Counted from the first letter of the stretch, positions 24,167 through 33,634 are shown. The stretch: 64,000 bases of DNA from Amycolatopsis coloradensis (GCF_001953865.1 NZ_MQUQ01000020.1:1-64000); one strand, 5' to 3'. Numbers and translations are program-made. Notes: generated by a model from the sequence alone, not told the origin.

Positions 24167-27100
24167 ATGAGCGTTGAGCGGATTTCGATTGTCGGTATCG
24201 GTCTCCGATACCCGGACGCCGGTTCCCCGGATGAACTGTGGGAGAACGTCCTCGCCGGCCGCCGGGCGTTCCGGAGACTGCCCGACGAGCGGATGAACCG
24301 CGAGGACTACTACTCGCCCGACCCAGCGGCTCCGGACCGTTTCTACGCCCAGAAGGCCGCGGTCCTCCGCGACTACGAATTCGACCGGATCAAGTACAAG
24401 GTCGCGGGCAGCACGTTCCGGTCGACCGACACCACGCACTGGCTCGCCCTCGACGTCGCCGCGCAGGCCTTGGCGGACGCGGGTTTCCCGGAAGGTGAAG
24501 GGCTGCCGAGGCCCGCCACCGGCGTGGTCATCGGCAACAGCCTCACCGGCGAGTTCTCGCGGGCCAACATCATGCGGCTGCGCTGGCCGTACGTGCGCCG
24601 CACGGTCGCGGCGGCGCTCGCCGAGCGCGGCTGGGCCGAGGGCGACACCGTCGAGTTCCTGCACGATCTCGAGGCGCAGTACAAGGCGCCGTTCCCCGAG
24701 ATCGACGAGGATTCGCTCGCGGGCGGGCTGGCGAACACGATCGCCGGCCGCGTCTGCAACTTCTTCGACTTCGGGGGCGGCGGGTTCACCGTGGACGGTG
24801 CCTGCTCGTCGTCGCTGCTTTCCGTTGTCACCGCGGCGAACGCGTTGTGCGAGGGTGATCTCGACGTCGCCGTCGCGGGTGGTGTCGACTTGTCGATCGA
24901 CCCGTTCGAGGTGATCGGGTTCGCCAAGACCGGCGCACTCGCCAAACGCGAGATGAAGGTCTACGACGCCGACTCCAACGGTTTCTGGCCCGGCGAGGGT
25001 TCCGGCATGCTCGTGCTGATGCGCGAGGACGACGCCATCGCGCAGGGTAAGCGGATCTACGCCTCCATCGGTGGCTGGGGTGTCTCGTCCGACGGCAAGG
25101 GCGGCATCACGCGGCCTGAGGCGTCGGGGCACCGCCTTGCGCTCAAACGGGCCTACGACAAGGCGGGATACGGCGTCGAGACCGTCTCCTACTTCGAGGG
25201 GCACGGCACCGGCACCGCGCTGGGCGACGCCACCGAGATCGAGGCGCTCTCCACCGCCCGCCGCGACGCCGACCCGCTCGCCGAACGTGCCGCGCTGAGC
25301 ACGATCAAGGGCAATATCGGGCACACCAAGGCCGCCGCCGGGGTCGCCGGGCTGATCAAGGCGACCTTGGCGGTCTACCACCAGGTCATCCCGCCCGCGA
25401 CCGGCCACTTCGAACCACACGAGTCGCTGGTCGGTGACTCCGCGCGGATGTACGTCCCGGCCGAGGCCGGGCTGTGGCCTTCGGATCACCCCGTGCGCGC
25501 GGGTGTTTCGGCGATGGGCTTCGGCGGCATCAACTCCCACGTCACCGTCACCGAAGCGCCGGGTGCGGCCCGGCGCAAGGAACTCGACGAGAAGACCCGG
25601 ACGCTGGTCGCCGGACGGCAGGACACCGAACTGCTGCTGCTCGACGCCGACGACGCCGCGTCGCTGCGCGGCCGGGTGACCGGGCTGCTGGAGGTCGTCC
25701 CGAAGCTTTCGCTCGCCGAGCTGGCGGACCTCGCCGGCACGCTTTCCGTGGAACTGTCCGGAAAACCGGTGCGGGCGGCGATCGTCGCGACCAGCCCGGA
25801 GGACGCCGAGCGCAAACTGTCCAAGCTGCTCGACCTCCTCGGCGAAGGCGAACCGGAAGTCTTCTCCGCCGGTGAAGGCCTCTTCGTCACCTCGCGTACC
25901 AAGGGACCGAAGATCGGCTTCCTGTTCCCTGGCCAGGGTTCCGGGCAGGGCACGGTCGGCGCGGTGCGGAAACGCTTCGCCCACGCCGACGACATCTACC
26001 GCGCCGCGGGCCTGTCCACCGGCGCCGACCAGGTCGCCACCGACGTCGCGCAGCCGCGCATCGTCACCGGCTCGCTGGCCGGGCTCCGAGTCCTGAAGAG
26101 TCTCGGGATCGAGGCGCAGACGGCGGCCGGGCACAGCCTCGGCGAGCTGACCGCACTGCACTGGGGCGGCGCGCTCACCGAACGCGAAGTGCTCAAGCTG
26201 GCCAAGGTCCGCGGCAAGGTGATGGCGGGCGCCAGCGCCGGAAACGGCGCCATGGCGGGAATCGCGGCCGCGCCGAACGTCGTCGAGCGGATCGCGGACG
26301 GCGAGGACGTCGTCATCGCCGGCTACAACGCGCCCGAGCAGACCGTCCTTTCCGGACCGGCGGACGCCATCGAGCGGGTGGTCGCGCTGGCCCGCGCCGA
26401 GGGCGTCACGGCGACCAGGATCAACGTCTCCCACGCGTTCCACTCGCCCGCGGTCGAACCGGCCGCCGAGGCGATGACCGAGGAACTCGCCGCGTTCGCC
26501 TTCACCCGGCTCGACCGGCCCGTGGTGTCCACTGTGACCGGTGACGTCCTGCACGCCGCCGAGGACCTGCGTGATCTGCTGCGCGACCAGGTGGTCCTGC
26601 CGGTGCGTTTCCGTGAGGCGGCCGCGAAGGTCGCCGAGCGCAGCGACCTGGTGATCGAGGTCGGCCCCGGCCGGGTGCTCACCGGCCTGTTCGGCGAGAT
26701 CGCGCCCGGCACCCCGGTGCTCGCGATCGACACCGACAGCCCGACGCTGGCCGCGGTGCTGAAGGTCGCCGGTGCCGCGTTCGCGTTCGGTGTCCCGCTG
26801 GACACCTCGGCGCTGTTCGCCGGCCGGGTCGTCCGGTCCCTGCCTGCCGACGGTGTGTTCAACTTCCTGGCGAGCCCGTGTGAGGCCGCGCCGTCCATCG
26901 GCGCGGAACTGGCTCGCGACCGCGTTGCCGACACCACCGAAGCCACCGCGGGGGAGGCGTCGGAAAACGGCGGCAGCAGCACGCTCGACCTGCTGCGCAA
27001 ACTCGCTTCCGAGCGGGTCGAACTGCCGCTCGAAGCGGTCACCGCCGACACGCATCCGCTCGACGACCTGCACCTTTCGTCGATCACCGTCGGCCAGCTT

Positions 27101-30001
27101 GTCAACGACGTGACCCGCGCGCTCGGCCGTCCGGCGCTGGAGGGCATGCCGAACTTCGCGACCGTCTGCCTCGGCGAACTCGCCGAGATGATCGACGAAC
27201 TCGCGCAGACGGCCAAGCCCGCCGACAGCAACCAGGCCGAGGTCGCCGGTGTCGGACCGTGGGTCCGGCCGTTCGCGGTCGAATACGTCGTCGCACCGAG
27301 GCCCGCGCCCGATCTGACCCCCGGCGTCTCCACCGCTGGTCTCTCGAAAGCGGAGTGGACGGCGTTCGCGGCCGAAGGCCACCCGCTGGCCGAGCCGCTG
27401 CGTGCGGCCCTGGCCAACGCGGGTGTCGGCGACGGTGTCCTCCTGTGCCTGAACGAGGACAGCGACGCCGATGACGTCGGATTGTTCCTGGACGCGGGCC
27501 GCGCGGTGCTGGCCGCGCCCAACGGCACGCGGTTCGTCGTGGTGCAGCACGGCCTCGGCGCTTCCGGTCTGGCGAAGACGCTGCGACTGGAAGACCCGTC
27601 GGCCCGCACCACGATCGTCGATCTCGCCGACGTCAACCCGGTCGACCCCGAAGCGATCGGCGCGGCGGTGTCCACTGTGGTCACCGAGGTCGCGGCGACG
27701 AACGACTTCAGCGAAGTCCGCTACGACCCGGCGGGTGTCCGTTCGGTGCCGAAGCTCGCCGCCCTCGCACCTTCGGAAACGGAGGGGACTCCGCTGGGCA
27801 CGGACGACGTCCTCCTCGTCACCGGTGGCGGCAAGGGCATCACCGCGGAAAGCGCGCTGGCGCTGGCCAAGGACTCCGGTGCGAAACTGGCGCTGCTGGG
27901 CCGGAGCGATCCGGCCGACGACGCCGAACTTTCGGAGAACCTCGGGCGGATGGCGGCGGCGGGTATCACCTACCGCTACGAACGCGCCGACGTCACCGCC
28001 GCACAGCAGGTGGCGGACGCCATCGGCCGGATCCAGGCCGAGTTCGGCCCGGTCACCGCGGTCCTGCACGGCGCGGGCCGCAACGAGCCCGCGGCGCTGT
28101 TCTCCTTGACCGAGGAGACCTTCCGCAAGACGCTGGCGCCGAAGATCGGCGGCCTCAACGCCGTCCTCGACGCCGTCGACCAGGACAGGATCAAACTGCT
28201 GGTCACCTTCGGCAGCATCATCGGACGGGCGGGCCTGCGCGGTGAGGCGCACTACGCCACGGCCAACGACTGGATGACCGAACTGACCGTGCGCTTCGGC
28301 CGCGAGCATCCTCATGCGCGGGCGATCGCGCTCGAATGGTCGGTCTGGTCCGGGACCGGGATGGGCGAAAAGCTCGGTGTCGTCAGCGCTTTGATGCGCG
28401 ACGGCATCACCCCCATCCCGACCGAGGAGGGCATCGAGATCCTCCGCCAGGTCGTCGGCGATCCGGCCGCCCCGTCGGTACTGGTCGTCTGCGGCCGTAC
28501 CGCGGGGCTGGCCACCCTGCCGGTGGAAAAGCGCGAACTGCCGCTGACCCGCTTCGTGGACCGGGCGGTCGTGCACTACCCGGGGGTCGAGCTGATCACC
28601 GAGGCCGACCTGTCGGCGGGCAGCGACCCGTATCTGGCCGACCACCTGCTCGACGGCCAGCTGCTGTTCCCGGCGGTGATCGGCATGGAGGCGATGACCC
28701 AGGTCGCCAAGGCCACGCTGGCCGTGGAATCCCTGCCGGCACCGGTGTTCTCGGACGTGGAGTTCCTGCGCCCGATCATCGTCTCGCCGGGCGGTTCGAC
28801 CACGATCCGGCTCGCCGCGCTGGCCAGGGACGCCGAAACGGTGGACGTGGTGCTGCGCAGCGGGGAAACCGGGTTCAGCGCCGACCACTTCCGTGCCCGG
28901 TTGCGGTTCAGCAGGCCGGATCCGCTCGGTGAGACCGTCGTCCGCGACGTCGCGCTGCCGCCGGTCCCCGTCGACCCGACGACCGAGCTGTACGGCACGG
29001 TTTTGTTCCAGGGCAAGCGATTCCAGCGGGTCATCGGTTACCGGCGGGCCAGCGCGCGGCACGCGGTCGCGGAGATCGCGACCGGCGCCGAGGTCGACTG
29101 GTTCGCGCCGTTCCTCCCGCAGGAACAGCTACTGGCCGACCCGGGCACCCGTGACGCGATGATGCACGCGATCCAGTGCTGTGTCCCGGACGCGACCCTG
29201 CTGCCGCAAGGGATCGAGCGGCTGTATCTCGCCGAGCCCGGCGAGCAGGATCCGGAGTTCGTGCTCCTCGACGCTCGCGAGCGTTCGCAGGACGGTGACA
29301 GCTACGTCTACGACCTCGACGTCCGTAACCCGGACGGGAAGCTCGTCGAACGCTGGGAAGGCCTGAAACTGCGCGCGGTCCGCAAGCGTGACGGTGAAGG
29401 GCCATGGGTCCCGTCGATGCTCGGGTCCTATTTGGAGCGTGCGGCCGAACGACTGCTCGGCTCGTCCCGCGCGATCGTCGTCGAACCGGACCCGATCGGC
29501 GTCCCGGTCGAGACCACACCGGAACGGCGGGCGCGGACGGCGCTGGCGGCGGGGCGCGCCGTCGACGCCCCGCTCGAGATCCGCTACCGCCCGGACGGGA
29601 AACCGGAGGCCGACGGGGTCGAGGTGAGCGCGTCCCACAGCGCCGACCTGACCCTGGCGATCGCCGGTACCGGCCGGATCGCGTGCGACGTCGAGACGGC
29701 GATCGAACGGACGCCGGAGGACTGGGCGGGTCTGCTCGGCGAGGATCTGCTCGCGGTGGGCGAACTGCTCGCCGCCGACGCCCGCGAGCCGCTTTCGGTC
29801 GCGCACACCAGGGTCTGGAGCGCGCTGGAATGCGTGCGCAAGACCGGCGACATGACACAGGCGCTCACCGTGCACCGGGTCGACCCGGACGGCTGGGCGG
29901 TGCTTTCCCACGGCAACGCCCGCATCGCCACCTGGGCCACGACCGTCAACGACAGGACCGATCCCGTCGTCTTCGCGGTGCTCCAGGGAGAGGAAGACTG
30001 A
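24167..30001 (+). CDS. pksE: iterative enediyne polyketide synthase (PKSE)
   Basis: This 1944-residue type I PKS has the diagnostic enediyne order. KS: C213 in DGACSSS, H346 in GHGTGTALGD, H386 in GNIGHTKAA. AT: S657 in GHSLGE. ACP: S972 in LHLSSITVG, close to the known SgcE Ser974. KR: TGGGKGI near 1219-1225, Y1363. DH: H1493 in DHLLDGQLLFPA. A C-terminal PPTase has D1841-x-E1843 in CDVETAIERT. All catalytic residues seen are intact and the length is normal. It makes the linear polyene precursor from malonyl-CoA and phosphopantetheinylates itself. AGGGGAG precedes the ATG. The thioesterase starts one base after its stop. Confidence 0.97.
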   Translation: MSVERISIVGIGLRYPDAGSPDELWENVLAGRRAFRRLPDERMNREDYYSPDPAAPDRFYAQKAAVLRDYEFDRIKYKVAGSTFRSTDTTHWLALDVAAQALADAGFPEGEGLPRPATGVVIGNSLTGEFSRANIMRLRWPYVRRTVAAALAERGWAEGDTVEFLHDLEAQYKAPFPEIDEDSLAGGLANTIAGRVCNFFDFGGGGFTVDGACSSSLLSVVTAANALCEGDLDVAVAGGVDLSIDPFEVIGFAKTGALAKREMKVYDADSNGFWPGEGSGMLVLMREDDAIAQGKRIYASIGGWGVSSDGKGGITRPEASGHRLALKRAYDKAGYGVETVSYFEGHGTGTALGDATEIEALSTARRDADPLAERAALSTIKGNIGHTKAAAGVAGLIKATLAVYHQVIPPATGHFEPHESLVGDSARMYVPAEAGLWPSDHPVRAGVSAMGFGGINSHVTVTEAPGAARRKELDEKTRTLVAGRQDTELLLLDADDAASLRGRVTGLLEVVPKLSLAELADLAGTLSVELSGKPVRAAIVATSPEDAERKLSKLLDLLGEGEPEVFSAGEGLFVTSRTKGPKIGFLFPGQGSGQGTVGAVRKRFAHADDIYRAAGLSTGADQVATDVAQPRIVTGSLAGLRVLKSLGIEAQTAAGHSLGELTALHWGGALTEREVLKLAKVRGKVMAGASAGNGAMAGIAAAPNVVERIADGEDVVIAGYNAPEQTVLSGPADAIERVVALARAEGVTATRINVSHAFHSPAVEPAAEAMTEELAAFAFTRLDRPVVSTVTGDVLHAAEDLRDLLRDQVVLPVRFREAAAKVAERSDLVIEVGPGRVLTGLFGEIAPGTPVLAIDTDSPTLAAVLKVAGAAFAFGVPLDTSALFAGRVVRSLPADGVFNFLASPCEAAPSIGAELARDRVADTTEATAGEASENGGSSTLDLLRKLASERVELPLEAVTADTHPLDDLHLSSITVGQLVNDVTRALGRPALEGMPNFATVCLGELAEMIDELAQTAKPADSNQAEVAGVGPWVRPFAVEYVVAPRPAPDLTPGVSTAGLSKAEWTAFAAEGHPLAEPLRAALANAGVGDGVLLCLNEDSDADDVGLFLDAGRAVLAAPNGTRFVVVQHGLGASGLAKTLRLEDPSARTTIVDLADVNPVDPEAIGAAVSTVVTEVAATNDFSEVRYDPAGVRSVPKLAALAPSETEGTPLGTDDVLLVTGGGKGITAESALALAKDSGAKLALLGRSDPADDAELSENLGRMAAAGITYRYERADVTAAQQVADAIGRIQAEFGPVTAVLHGAGRNEPAALFSLTEETFRKTLAPKIGGLNAVLDAVDQDRIKLLVTFGSIIGRAGLRGEAHYATANDWMTELTVRFGREHPHARAIALEWSVWSGTGMGEKLGVVSALMRDGITPIPTEEGIEILRQVVGDPAAPSVLVVCGRTAGLATLPVEKRELPLTRFVDRAVVHYPGVELITEADLSAGSDPYLADHLLDGQLLFPAVIGMEAMTQVAKATLAVESLPAPVFSDVEFLRPIIVSPGGSTTIRLAALARDAETVDVVLRSGETGFSADHFRARLRFSRPDPLGETVVRDVALPPVPVDPTTELYGTVLFQGKRFQRVIGYRRASARHAVAEIATGAEVDWFAPFLPQEQLLADPGTRDAMMHAIQCCVPDATLLPQGIERLYLAEPGEQDPEFVLLDARERSQDGDSYVYDLDVRNPDGKLVERWEGLKLRAVRKRDGEGPWVPSMLGSYLERAAERLLGSSRAIVVEPDPIGVPVETTPERRARTALAAGRAVDAPLEIRYRPDGKPEADGVEVSASHSADLTLAIAGTGRIACDVETAIERTPEDWAGLLGEDLLAVGELLAADAREPLSVAHTRVWSALECVRKTGDMTQALTVHRVDPDGWAVLSHGNARIATWATTVNDRTDPVVFAVLQGEED

Positions 30002-30002
30002 C

Positions 30003-30443
30003 ATGGCCGACTACTACGAGATCCTCCATACGGTCGGATTCGAAGAGACCAACCTGGTGGGCAACGTCTACTACGTGAACTACGTGCGCTGGCAGGGCCG
30101 ATGCCGCGAGATGTTCCTGAAGGACAAGGCACCCGCGGTCCTCGAAGAGGTCCGCCACGACCTCAAGCTGTTCACGCTCAAGGTCGACTGCGAGTTCTAC
30201 GCGGAGATCACCGCGTTCGACGAGCTGTCCATCCGGCTGCGGCTGGAAGAGCTGACCCAGACCCAGATCCAGTTCACCTTCGACTACGTCCACCTCACCG
30301 ACGGAGGTGAGCGGCTGGTCGCACGGGGACGGCAGCGGATCGCGTGCATGCGCGGCCCCAACACGGCGACGGTGCCCAGCCGGGTCCCGGAGCAGTTGCG
30401 TGAGGCGCTGGCCCCGTACGCGGTCAACGGCAAGGGAGAGTGA
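30003..30443 (+). CDS. enediyne hotdog thioesterase (E10)
   Basis: This 146-residue single-hotdog thioesterase opens with EETNLVGNVYYVNYVRWQGR, matching the E10/SgcE10/CalE7 family. E10 enzymes hydrolyse the polyene from PKSE. The one-base gap after the PKSE stop is typical of a coupled PKSE-TE pair. Confidence 0.94.
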   Translation: MADYYEILHTVGFEETNLVGNVYYVNYVRWQGRCREMFLKDKAPAVLEEVRHDLKLFTLKVDCEFYAEITAFDELSIRLRLEELTQTQIQFTFDYVHLTDGGERLVARGRQRIACMRGPNTATVPSRVPEQLREALAPYAVNGKGE

Positions 30444-30446
30444 CCG

Positions 30447-31016
30447 GTGGGATCTCAGGAGCCTTCGCGGCCGGTGCTGAAACGCCTGCCGACGCCGGCC
30501 ACACGGCGCCGGTTGTCCGCGCAGGCCGGGCTGCGGGAGGTGATGGGCCAGTTCGCCACCGGGGTCACCGTGCTGACCGCCGGGGGCGAACGGGCCCACG
30601 GGATGACCGCCAACGCCGTCACCTCCGTGTCACTCGAACCGCCGATGGTGCTGTGCTGCGTTTCCCGCGCGGCCCGGATGCACGAAGCGATCGTGACGGC
30701 AGGCTCGTACGCGGTGACGGTGCTGGCGTCGGACCAGAAGGACCTCGCGAAGTACTTCGCCGACTGGCGCCGCCCGGCGGGGCTCGCGCAGTTCGACTCG
30801 GTGGACTGGACGGCCGGGCCGCGGACCGGCGCCCCACTGCTCGACGGCGCGCTGGCGTGGCTGGAATGCGAACTGGCCGAGGTCTACGAAGGCGGTGACC
30901 ACTCGATCTTCCTCGGCAAGGTGGTCGCCTCCAGCCGCGGCACCGCGCAGGACTCGCTGGTCTTCTACGGCGGCGGCTACCACCAGATCGACGGCCGCGT
31001 GCGAGCGTCGGCCTGA
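30447..31016 (+). CDS. flavin reductase (HpaC/SgcE6-like)
   Basis: This 189-residue protein has the flavin reductase-like split beta-barrel: VMGQFATGVTVLTAGGERAH near residues 31-50, then GMTANAVTSVSLEPPMVLCC. Such enzymes supply FADH2 or FMNH2 to two-component monooxygenases; SgcE6 does so in C-1027 biosynthesis. GTG start, 3 bases after the thioesterase stop. A partner flavin monooxygenase is not obvious in the window. Confidence 0.88.
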   Translation: MGSQEPSRPVLKRLPTPATRRRLSAQAGLREVMGQFATGVTVLTAGGERAHGMTANAVTSVSLEPPMVLCCVSRAARMHEAIVTAGSYAVTVLASDQKDLAKYFADWRRPAGLAQFDSVDWTAGPRTGAPLLDGALAWLECELAEVYEGGDHSIFLGKVVASSRGTAQDSLVFYGGGYHQIDGRVRASA

Positions 31017-31031
31017 GCGAAAGGAACTGTC

Positions 31032-31199
31032 ATGACCATCAACGAATCCGCCACGCCCGCTCCGGTTCTTTCGCCAGAGCGGCCGCCGGTGGTGACCACG
31101 ATGCCTCGGCTCGGGCGGGGGGTGTGCTGGCGCGACATCGTGCGCGAGATCGAACTGGACGAGCTCGAGCGCGAGGCGCGGATGAAGGAGGCGGCGTGA
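31032..31199 (+). CDS. 55-residue unknown protein coupled to the acyl-CoA carboxylase
   Basis: AAGGAACTGTC before the ATG gives a good ribosome site. The stop TGA overlaps the GTG of the carboxyltransferase gene. The N-terminal half is Pro/Thr-rich (PAPVLSPERPPVV). The C-terminal half, CWRDIVREIELDELEREARM, predicts an amphipathic helix. I do not recognise a family. It could be a subunit-like adaptor, as acyl-CoA carboxylases use small epsilon subunits, but a separate epsilon gene is present at 32910. Translation is well supported; the function is unknown. Confidence 0.65.
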   Translation: MTINESATPAPVLSPERPPVVTTMPRLGRGVCWRDIVREIELDELEREARMKEAA

Positions 31200-32899
31200 C
31201 CCTGCAAGGCGATCCGGGCGCTCAGCGCACGGAGGATTCCGAGGTGGTGCCGCTGCCGGAAGACCGGCTGCGGCGCCCCCGGATCCCGAGGGCGACCGAC
31301 GGGCAGGTGATCCCGCTCGCCCGCGGCGCCGAACCGGTGCACCCGCCCGAACCGACGATGCCGTTGCTGCGCACCCAGCGCGACGAACTGCGCGAGCACA
31401 TCGTCGACGGACGGCTCGACGGCGTCCGGCGGCAGCACTCGCTCGGCAAGCACACCGCGCGGGAACGGCTGGATCTGTTGCTGGACCCCGATTCCTTCAC
31501 CGAGGTCGAGCTGTACCGGCGGCATCAGGCGAGCGGGCTCGGGCTGGCGGAGAACCGGCCGTACACCGACGGCGTCGTCGCGGGTTCGGGCACCATCGAC
31601 GGCAGGCGCGTGTTCGTCTACGCGCAGGACTTCACCGTCTTCGGCGGTTCGCTCGGCGAGGCGCACGCGGCGAAGATCCACAAGGTGATGGACCTGGCGA
31701 TCTCCACCGGTTCGCCGCTGATCGGGCTCAACGACAGCGGGGGAGCGCGGATCCAGGAAGGCGTCATGGCGCTCAACGGCTACGGCGGCATCTTCCGCCG
31801 TCAGGTCGAGGCGTCCGGGGTCATCCCGCAGATCAGCGTGGTGCTGGGACCGTGCGCGGGCGGGGCGGCGTATTCGCCCGCGCTCGCGGACTTCGTCTTC
31901 ATGGTGCGCGACACCGCCCGCATGTACCTGACCGGGCCGGACGTCGTCGAAACCGTGACGGGGGAACGCGTCAGCCACGACGAACTGGGCGGCGCGGACG
32001 TGCACGGCGCGTCGTCCGGCGTGGCGACCGTGGTGCACGACGACGAGGAGACCTGCCTCGCCGACGTCCGCTACCTGGTCTCGCTGCTGCCGTCGAACTA
32101 CCTGGACCCCGCGCCCCGCGAACCGTCGCAGGACGCGGGCAAGGACCGGCGGCCGCGGTTCGCCGAACTCGTCCCCGTGGAGCCGAACAAGCCCTATGAC
32201 ATGCGGGACGTCTTCGCGGAGCTGGCCGACGACGGCGAGTTCTTCGAGTTGCACGAACGATGGGCGCAGAACGTGCTGTGCGCGCTCGCGCGGGTCGACG
32301 GACGTGTGGTCGGCCTGGTCGGCAACCAGCCGGTGGTGTTCGCCGGCGTGCTCGACGGCCCGGCGTCGCAGAAGGCGGCGCGGTTCGTGCGGTTCTGCGA
32401 CGCGTTCAGCATCCCGCTGGTGACGCTCGTGGACGTTCCGGGCTTCCTGCCCGGCGTCGAGCAGGAGCACTCCGGGATCATCCGGCACGGCGCGCAGCTG
32501 CTGCACGCCTACTGCGAGGCGACCGTGCCGAGGATCCAGGTCATCCTGCGCAAGGCCTACGGTGGTGCGTACATCGTGATGGACTCGCGGTCCATCGGGA
32601 CCGATCTTTCCCTGGCCTGGCCGACCAACCAGATCGCCGTGATGGGCGCCGAGGGCGCGGTGAACGTGCTGTTCCGCAAGGATCTCGCCGCCGCGCCGGA
32701 CCCGGACGCGCTGCGCGCCCACCTGGTCGGGGAGTACACCGAGGAGTTCATGAACCCGCACTACGCCGCCGAACGGGGCCTCGTGGACGATATCATCGAC
32801 CCGGCGGACACGCGGTCCGCCGTCGCCAGGGCGCTGGACATGCTGCAGGACAAGCGAAAGGCGGCGCCTCAGCGCAAGCACGGCAACCACCCGATCTGA
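31196..32899 (+). CDS. acyl-CoA carboxylase carboxyltransferase (beta) subunit
   Basis: This 567-residue protein has about 60 extra residues before the usual carboxyltransferase start (LREHIVDGRLDGVRRQHSLG). The two crotonase-like halves are present: GSLGEAHAAKIHKVMDLA, NDSGGARIQEGV and GPCAGGAAYSPALADF, then DVPGFLPGVEQEHSGIIRHG and KAYGGAYIVM. It would make malonyl-CoA or methylmalonyl-CoA with a biotinylated alpha subunit encoded elsewhere. Position suggests malonyl-CoA supply for the PKSE. GTG start with AAGGAGG, overlapping the 55-residue gene. The substrate was not assigned from the active-site residue. Confidence 0.92.
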   Translation: MTLQGDPGAQRTEDSEVVPLPEDRLRRPRIPRATDGQVIPLARGAEPVHPPEPTMPLLRTQRDELREHIVDGRLDGVRRQHSLGKHTARERLDLLLDPDSFTEVELYRRHQASGLGLAENRPYTDGVVAGSGTIDGRRVFVYAQDFTVFGGSLGEAHAAKIHKVMDLAISTGSPLIGLNDSGGARIQEGVMALNGYGGIFRRQVEASGVIPQISVVLGPCAGGAAYSPALADFVFMVRDTARMYLTGPDVVETVTGERVSHDELGGADVHGASSGVATVVHDDEETCLADVRYLVSLLPSNYLDPAPREPSQDAGKDRRPRFAELVPVEPNKPYDMRDVFAELADDGEFFELHERWAQNVLCALARVDGRVVGLVGNQPVVFAGVLDGPASQKAARFVRFCDAFSIPLVTLVDVPGFLPGVEQEHSGIIRHGAQLLHAYCEATVPRIQVILRKAYGGAYIVMDSRSIGTDLSLAWPTNQIAVMGAEGAVNVLFRKDLAAAPDPDALRAHLVGEYTEEFMNPHYAAERGLVDDIIDPADTRSAVARALDMLQDKRKAAPQRKHGNHPI

Positions 32900-32909
32900 G
32901 GGGAGCGCC

Positions 32910-33101
32910 ATGTCACCGTCCGAAAAGGACACAGCGCCGGCCTTCCGGGTCCTGCGGGGGGACCCGGAAGACGCCGAACTCGCGGCACTCGTCGCCGTCT
33001 TCACCGCGCTCGCGGCGACGGCGCCCCCACCGGTCGCGCCCGCGCGTTCGGCCTGGTCCCCGCGGACTCCGGCGATCTGGCGTACCTCCGCCCTGCGGTG
33101 A
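32910..33101 (+). CDS. acyl-CoA carboxylase epsilon subunit
   Basis: This 63-residue protein has the epsilon-subunit pattern: FRVLRGDPEDAELAALVAVF in the first half and SAWSPRTPAIWRTSALR at the end. Epsilon subunits strengthen actinobacterial acyl-CoA carboxylase complexes. It starts 10 bases after the beta subunit, with AGGGGAG upstream. Confidence 0.88.
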   Translation: MSPSEKDTAPAFRVLRGDPEDAELAALVAVFTALAATAPPPVAPARSAWSPRTPAIWRTSALR

Positions 33102-33110
33102 AACCCGCAC

Positions 33111-33160
33111 CTCGCGTGATCAGACGGACAACTGGTGAGTTGTCCGTCTGATCACGCGAG
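33111..33160. terminator. perfect 23-bp hairpin made of inverted dispersed repeats
   Basis: Arms 33111-33133 and 33138-33160 are perfectly complementary around a 4-base loop and contain CTCGCGTGATCAGACGG. A further copy of the same unit follows at 33161-33180 and overlaps the 3' end of the small minus-strand gene. It probably terminates the warhead-carboxylase operon and the opposite gene alike. Confidence 0.75.
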
Positions 33161-33172
33161 TTCGCCGTCTGA

Positions 33173-33304
33173 TCACGCGTGTCGTCCTTTTTGTGCCGGG
33201 TCTCGTTGCTCGGGGACGGCCGGGTCGGGCCACGACAGGCCCAGCAGGTCGATGTCCAGCTCGTCGTCGGCGTAGATCTCGTACGGGTCGAGGCGCTCGG
33301 TCAT
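33173..33304 (-). CDS. 43-residue acidic peptide, unknown
   Basis: An AAGGAGC ribosome site lies 6 bases upstream of the ATG, and nearly all third codon positions in the first 30 codons are G or C, so it looks translated. It begins MTERLDPYEIYADDELD and continues IDLLGLSWPDP, then a charged tail. It has no cysteine, one Thr and one Ser. The acidic LDIDLLGL stretch is reminiscent of RiPP leader peptides, but no core is evident. It stands alone on the minus strand inside the island. Function unknown. Confidence 0.6.
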   Translation of the reverse strand: MTERLDPYEIYADDELDIDLLGLSWPDPAVPEQRDPAQKGRHA

Positions 33305-33484
33305 GGCGTGCTCCTTGGTTTTCCGGGTAGGACAAGAGGACTACCGGGACCCCCTCCCCGGCGACTCGTTATTTGCTCATCGGGATCTCCAGCCGTCCTC
33401 GAGCACGCCACGATCGGCTTCCGATCGGACGGGTCCATCCTTGGTTGTCAAGTGAGCTCTTCATCCAAGGCCGGGAGGAACGTC

Positions 33485-33634
33485 ATGACGGCACAGGTGC
33501 GAATTTGGGTCGTGACCGATGATTTCGACCCGCGCGGGATCACCGAGACCGAGCAGGCGGCCATCGTCCCGGAACCGAGGTGGAGCGCGGAAAACGAGGC
33601 CACGGCCGAGCACATCGTCCTCGGCTACAACTAG
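33485..33634 (+). CDS. 49-residue peptide, unknown
   Basis: GGGAGGAAC lies 5 bases upstream of the ATG. The peptide reads MTAQVRIWVVTDDFDPRG at the N-terminus and ENEATAEHIVLGYN at the C-terminus, with no cysteine. The spacer between it and the minus-strand peptide at 33304 is a likely divergent promoter region, with a CCTTGG...CCAAGG dyad. It could be the first gene of the next operon (33747 onward). A second RiPP precursor is possible but not supported by a recognisable core. Confidence 0.55.
   Translation: MTAQVRIWVVTDDFDPRGITETEQAAIVPEPRWSAENEATAEHIVLGYN

Noticed and set aside
24149..29062. 1637-codon open frame on the minus strand under the PKSE
   Set aside because: It is the antisense shadow of the high-GC PKSE; composition is Arg/Gly/Asp-rich with no domain.
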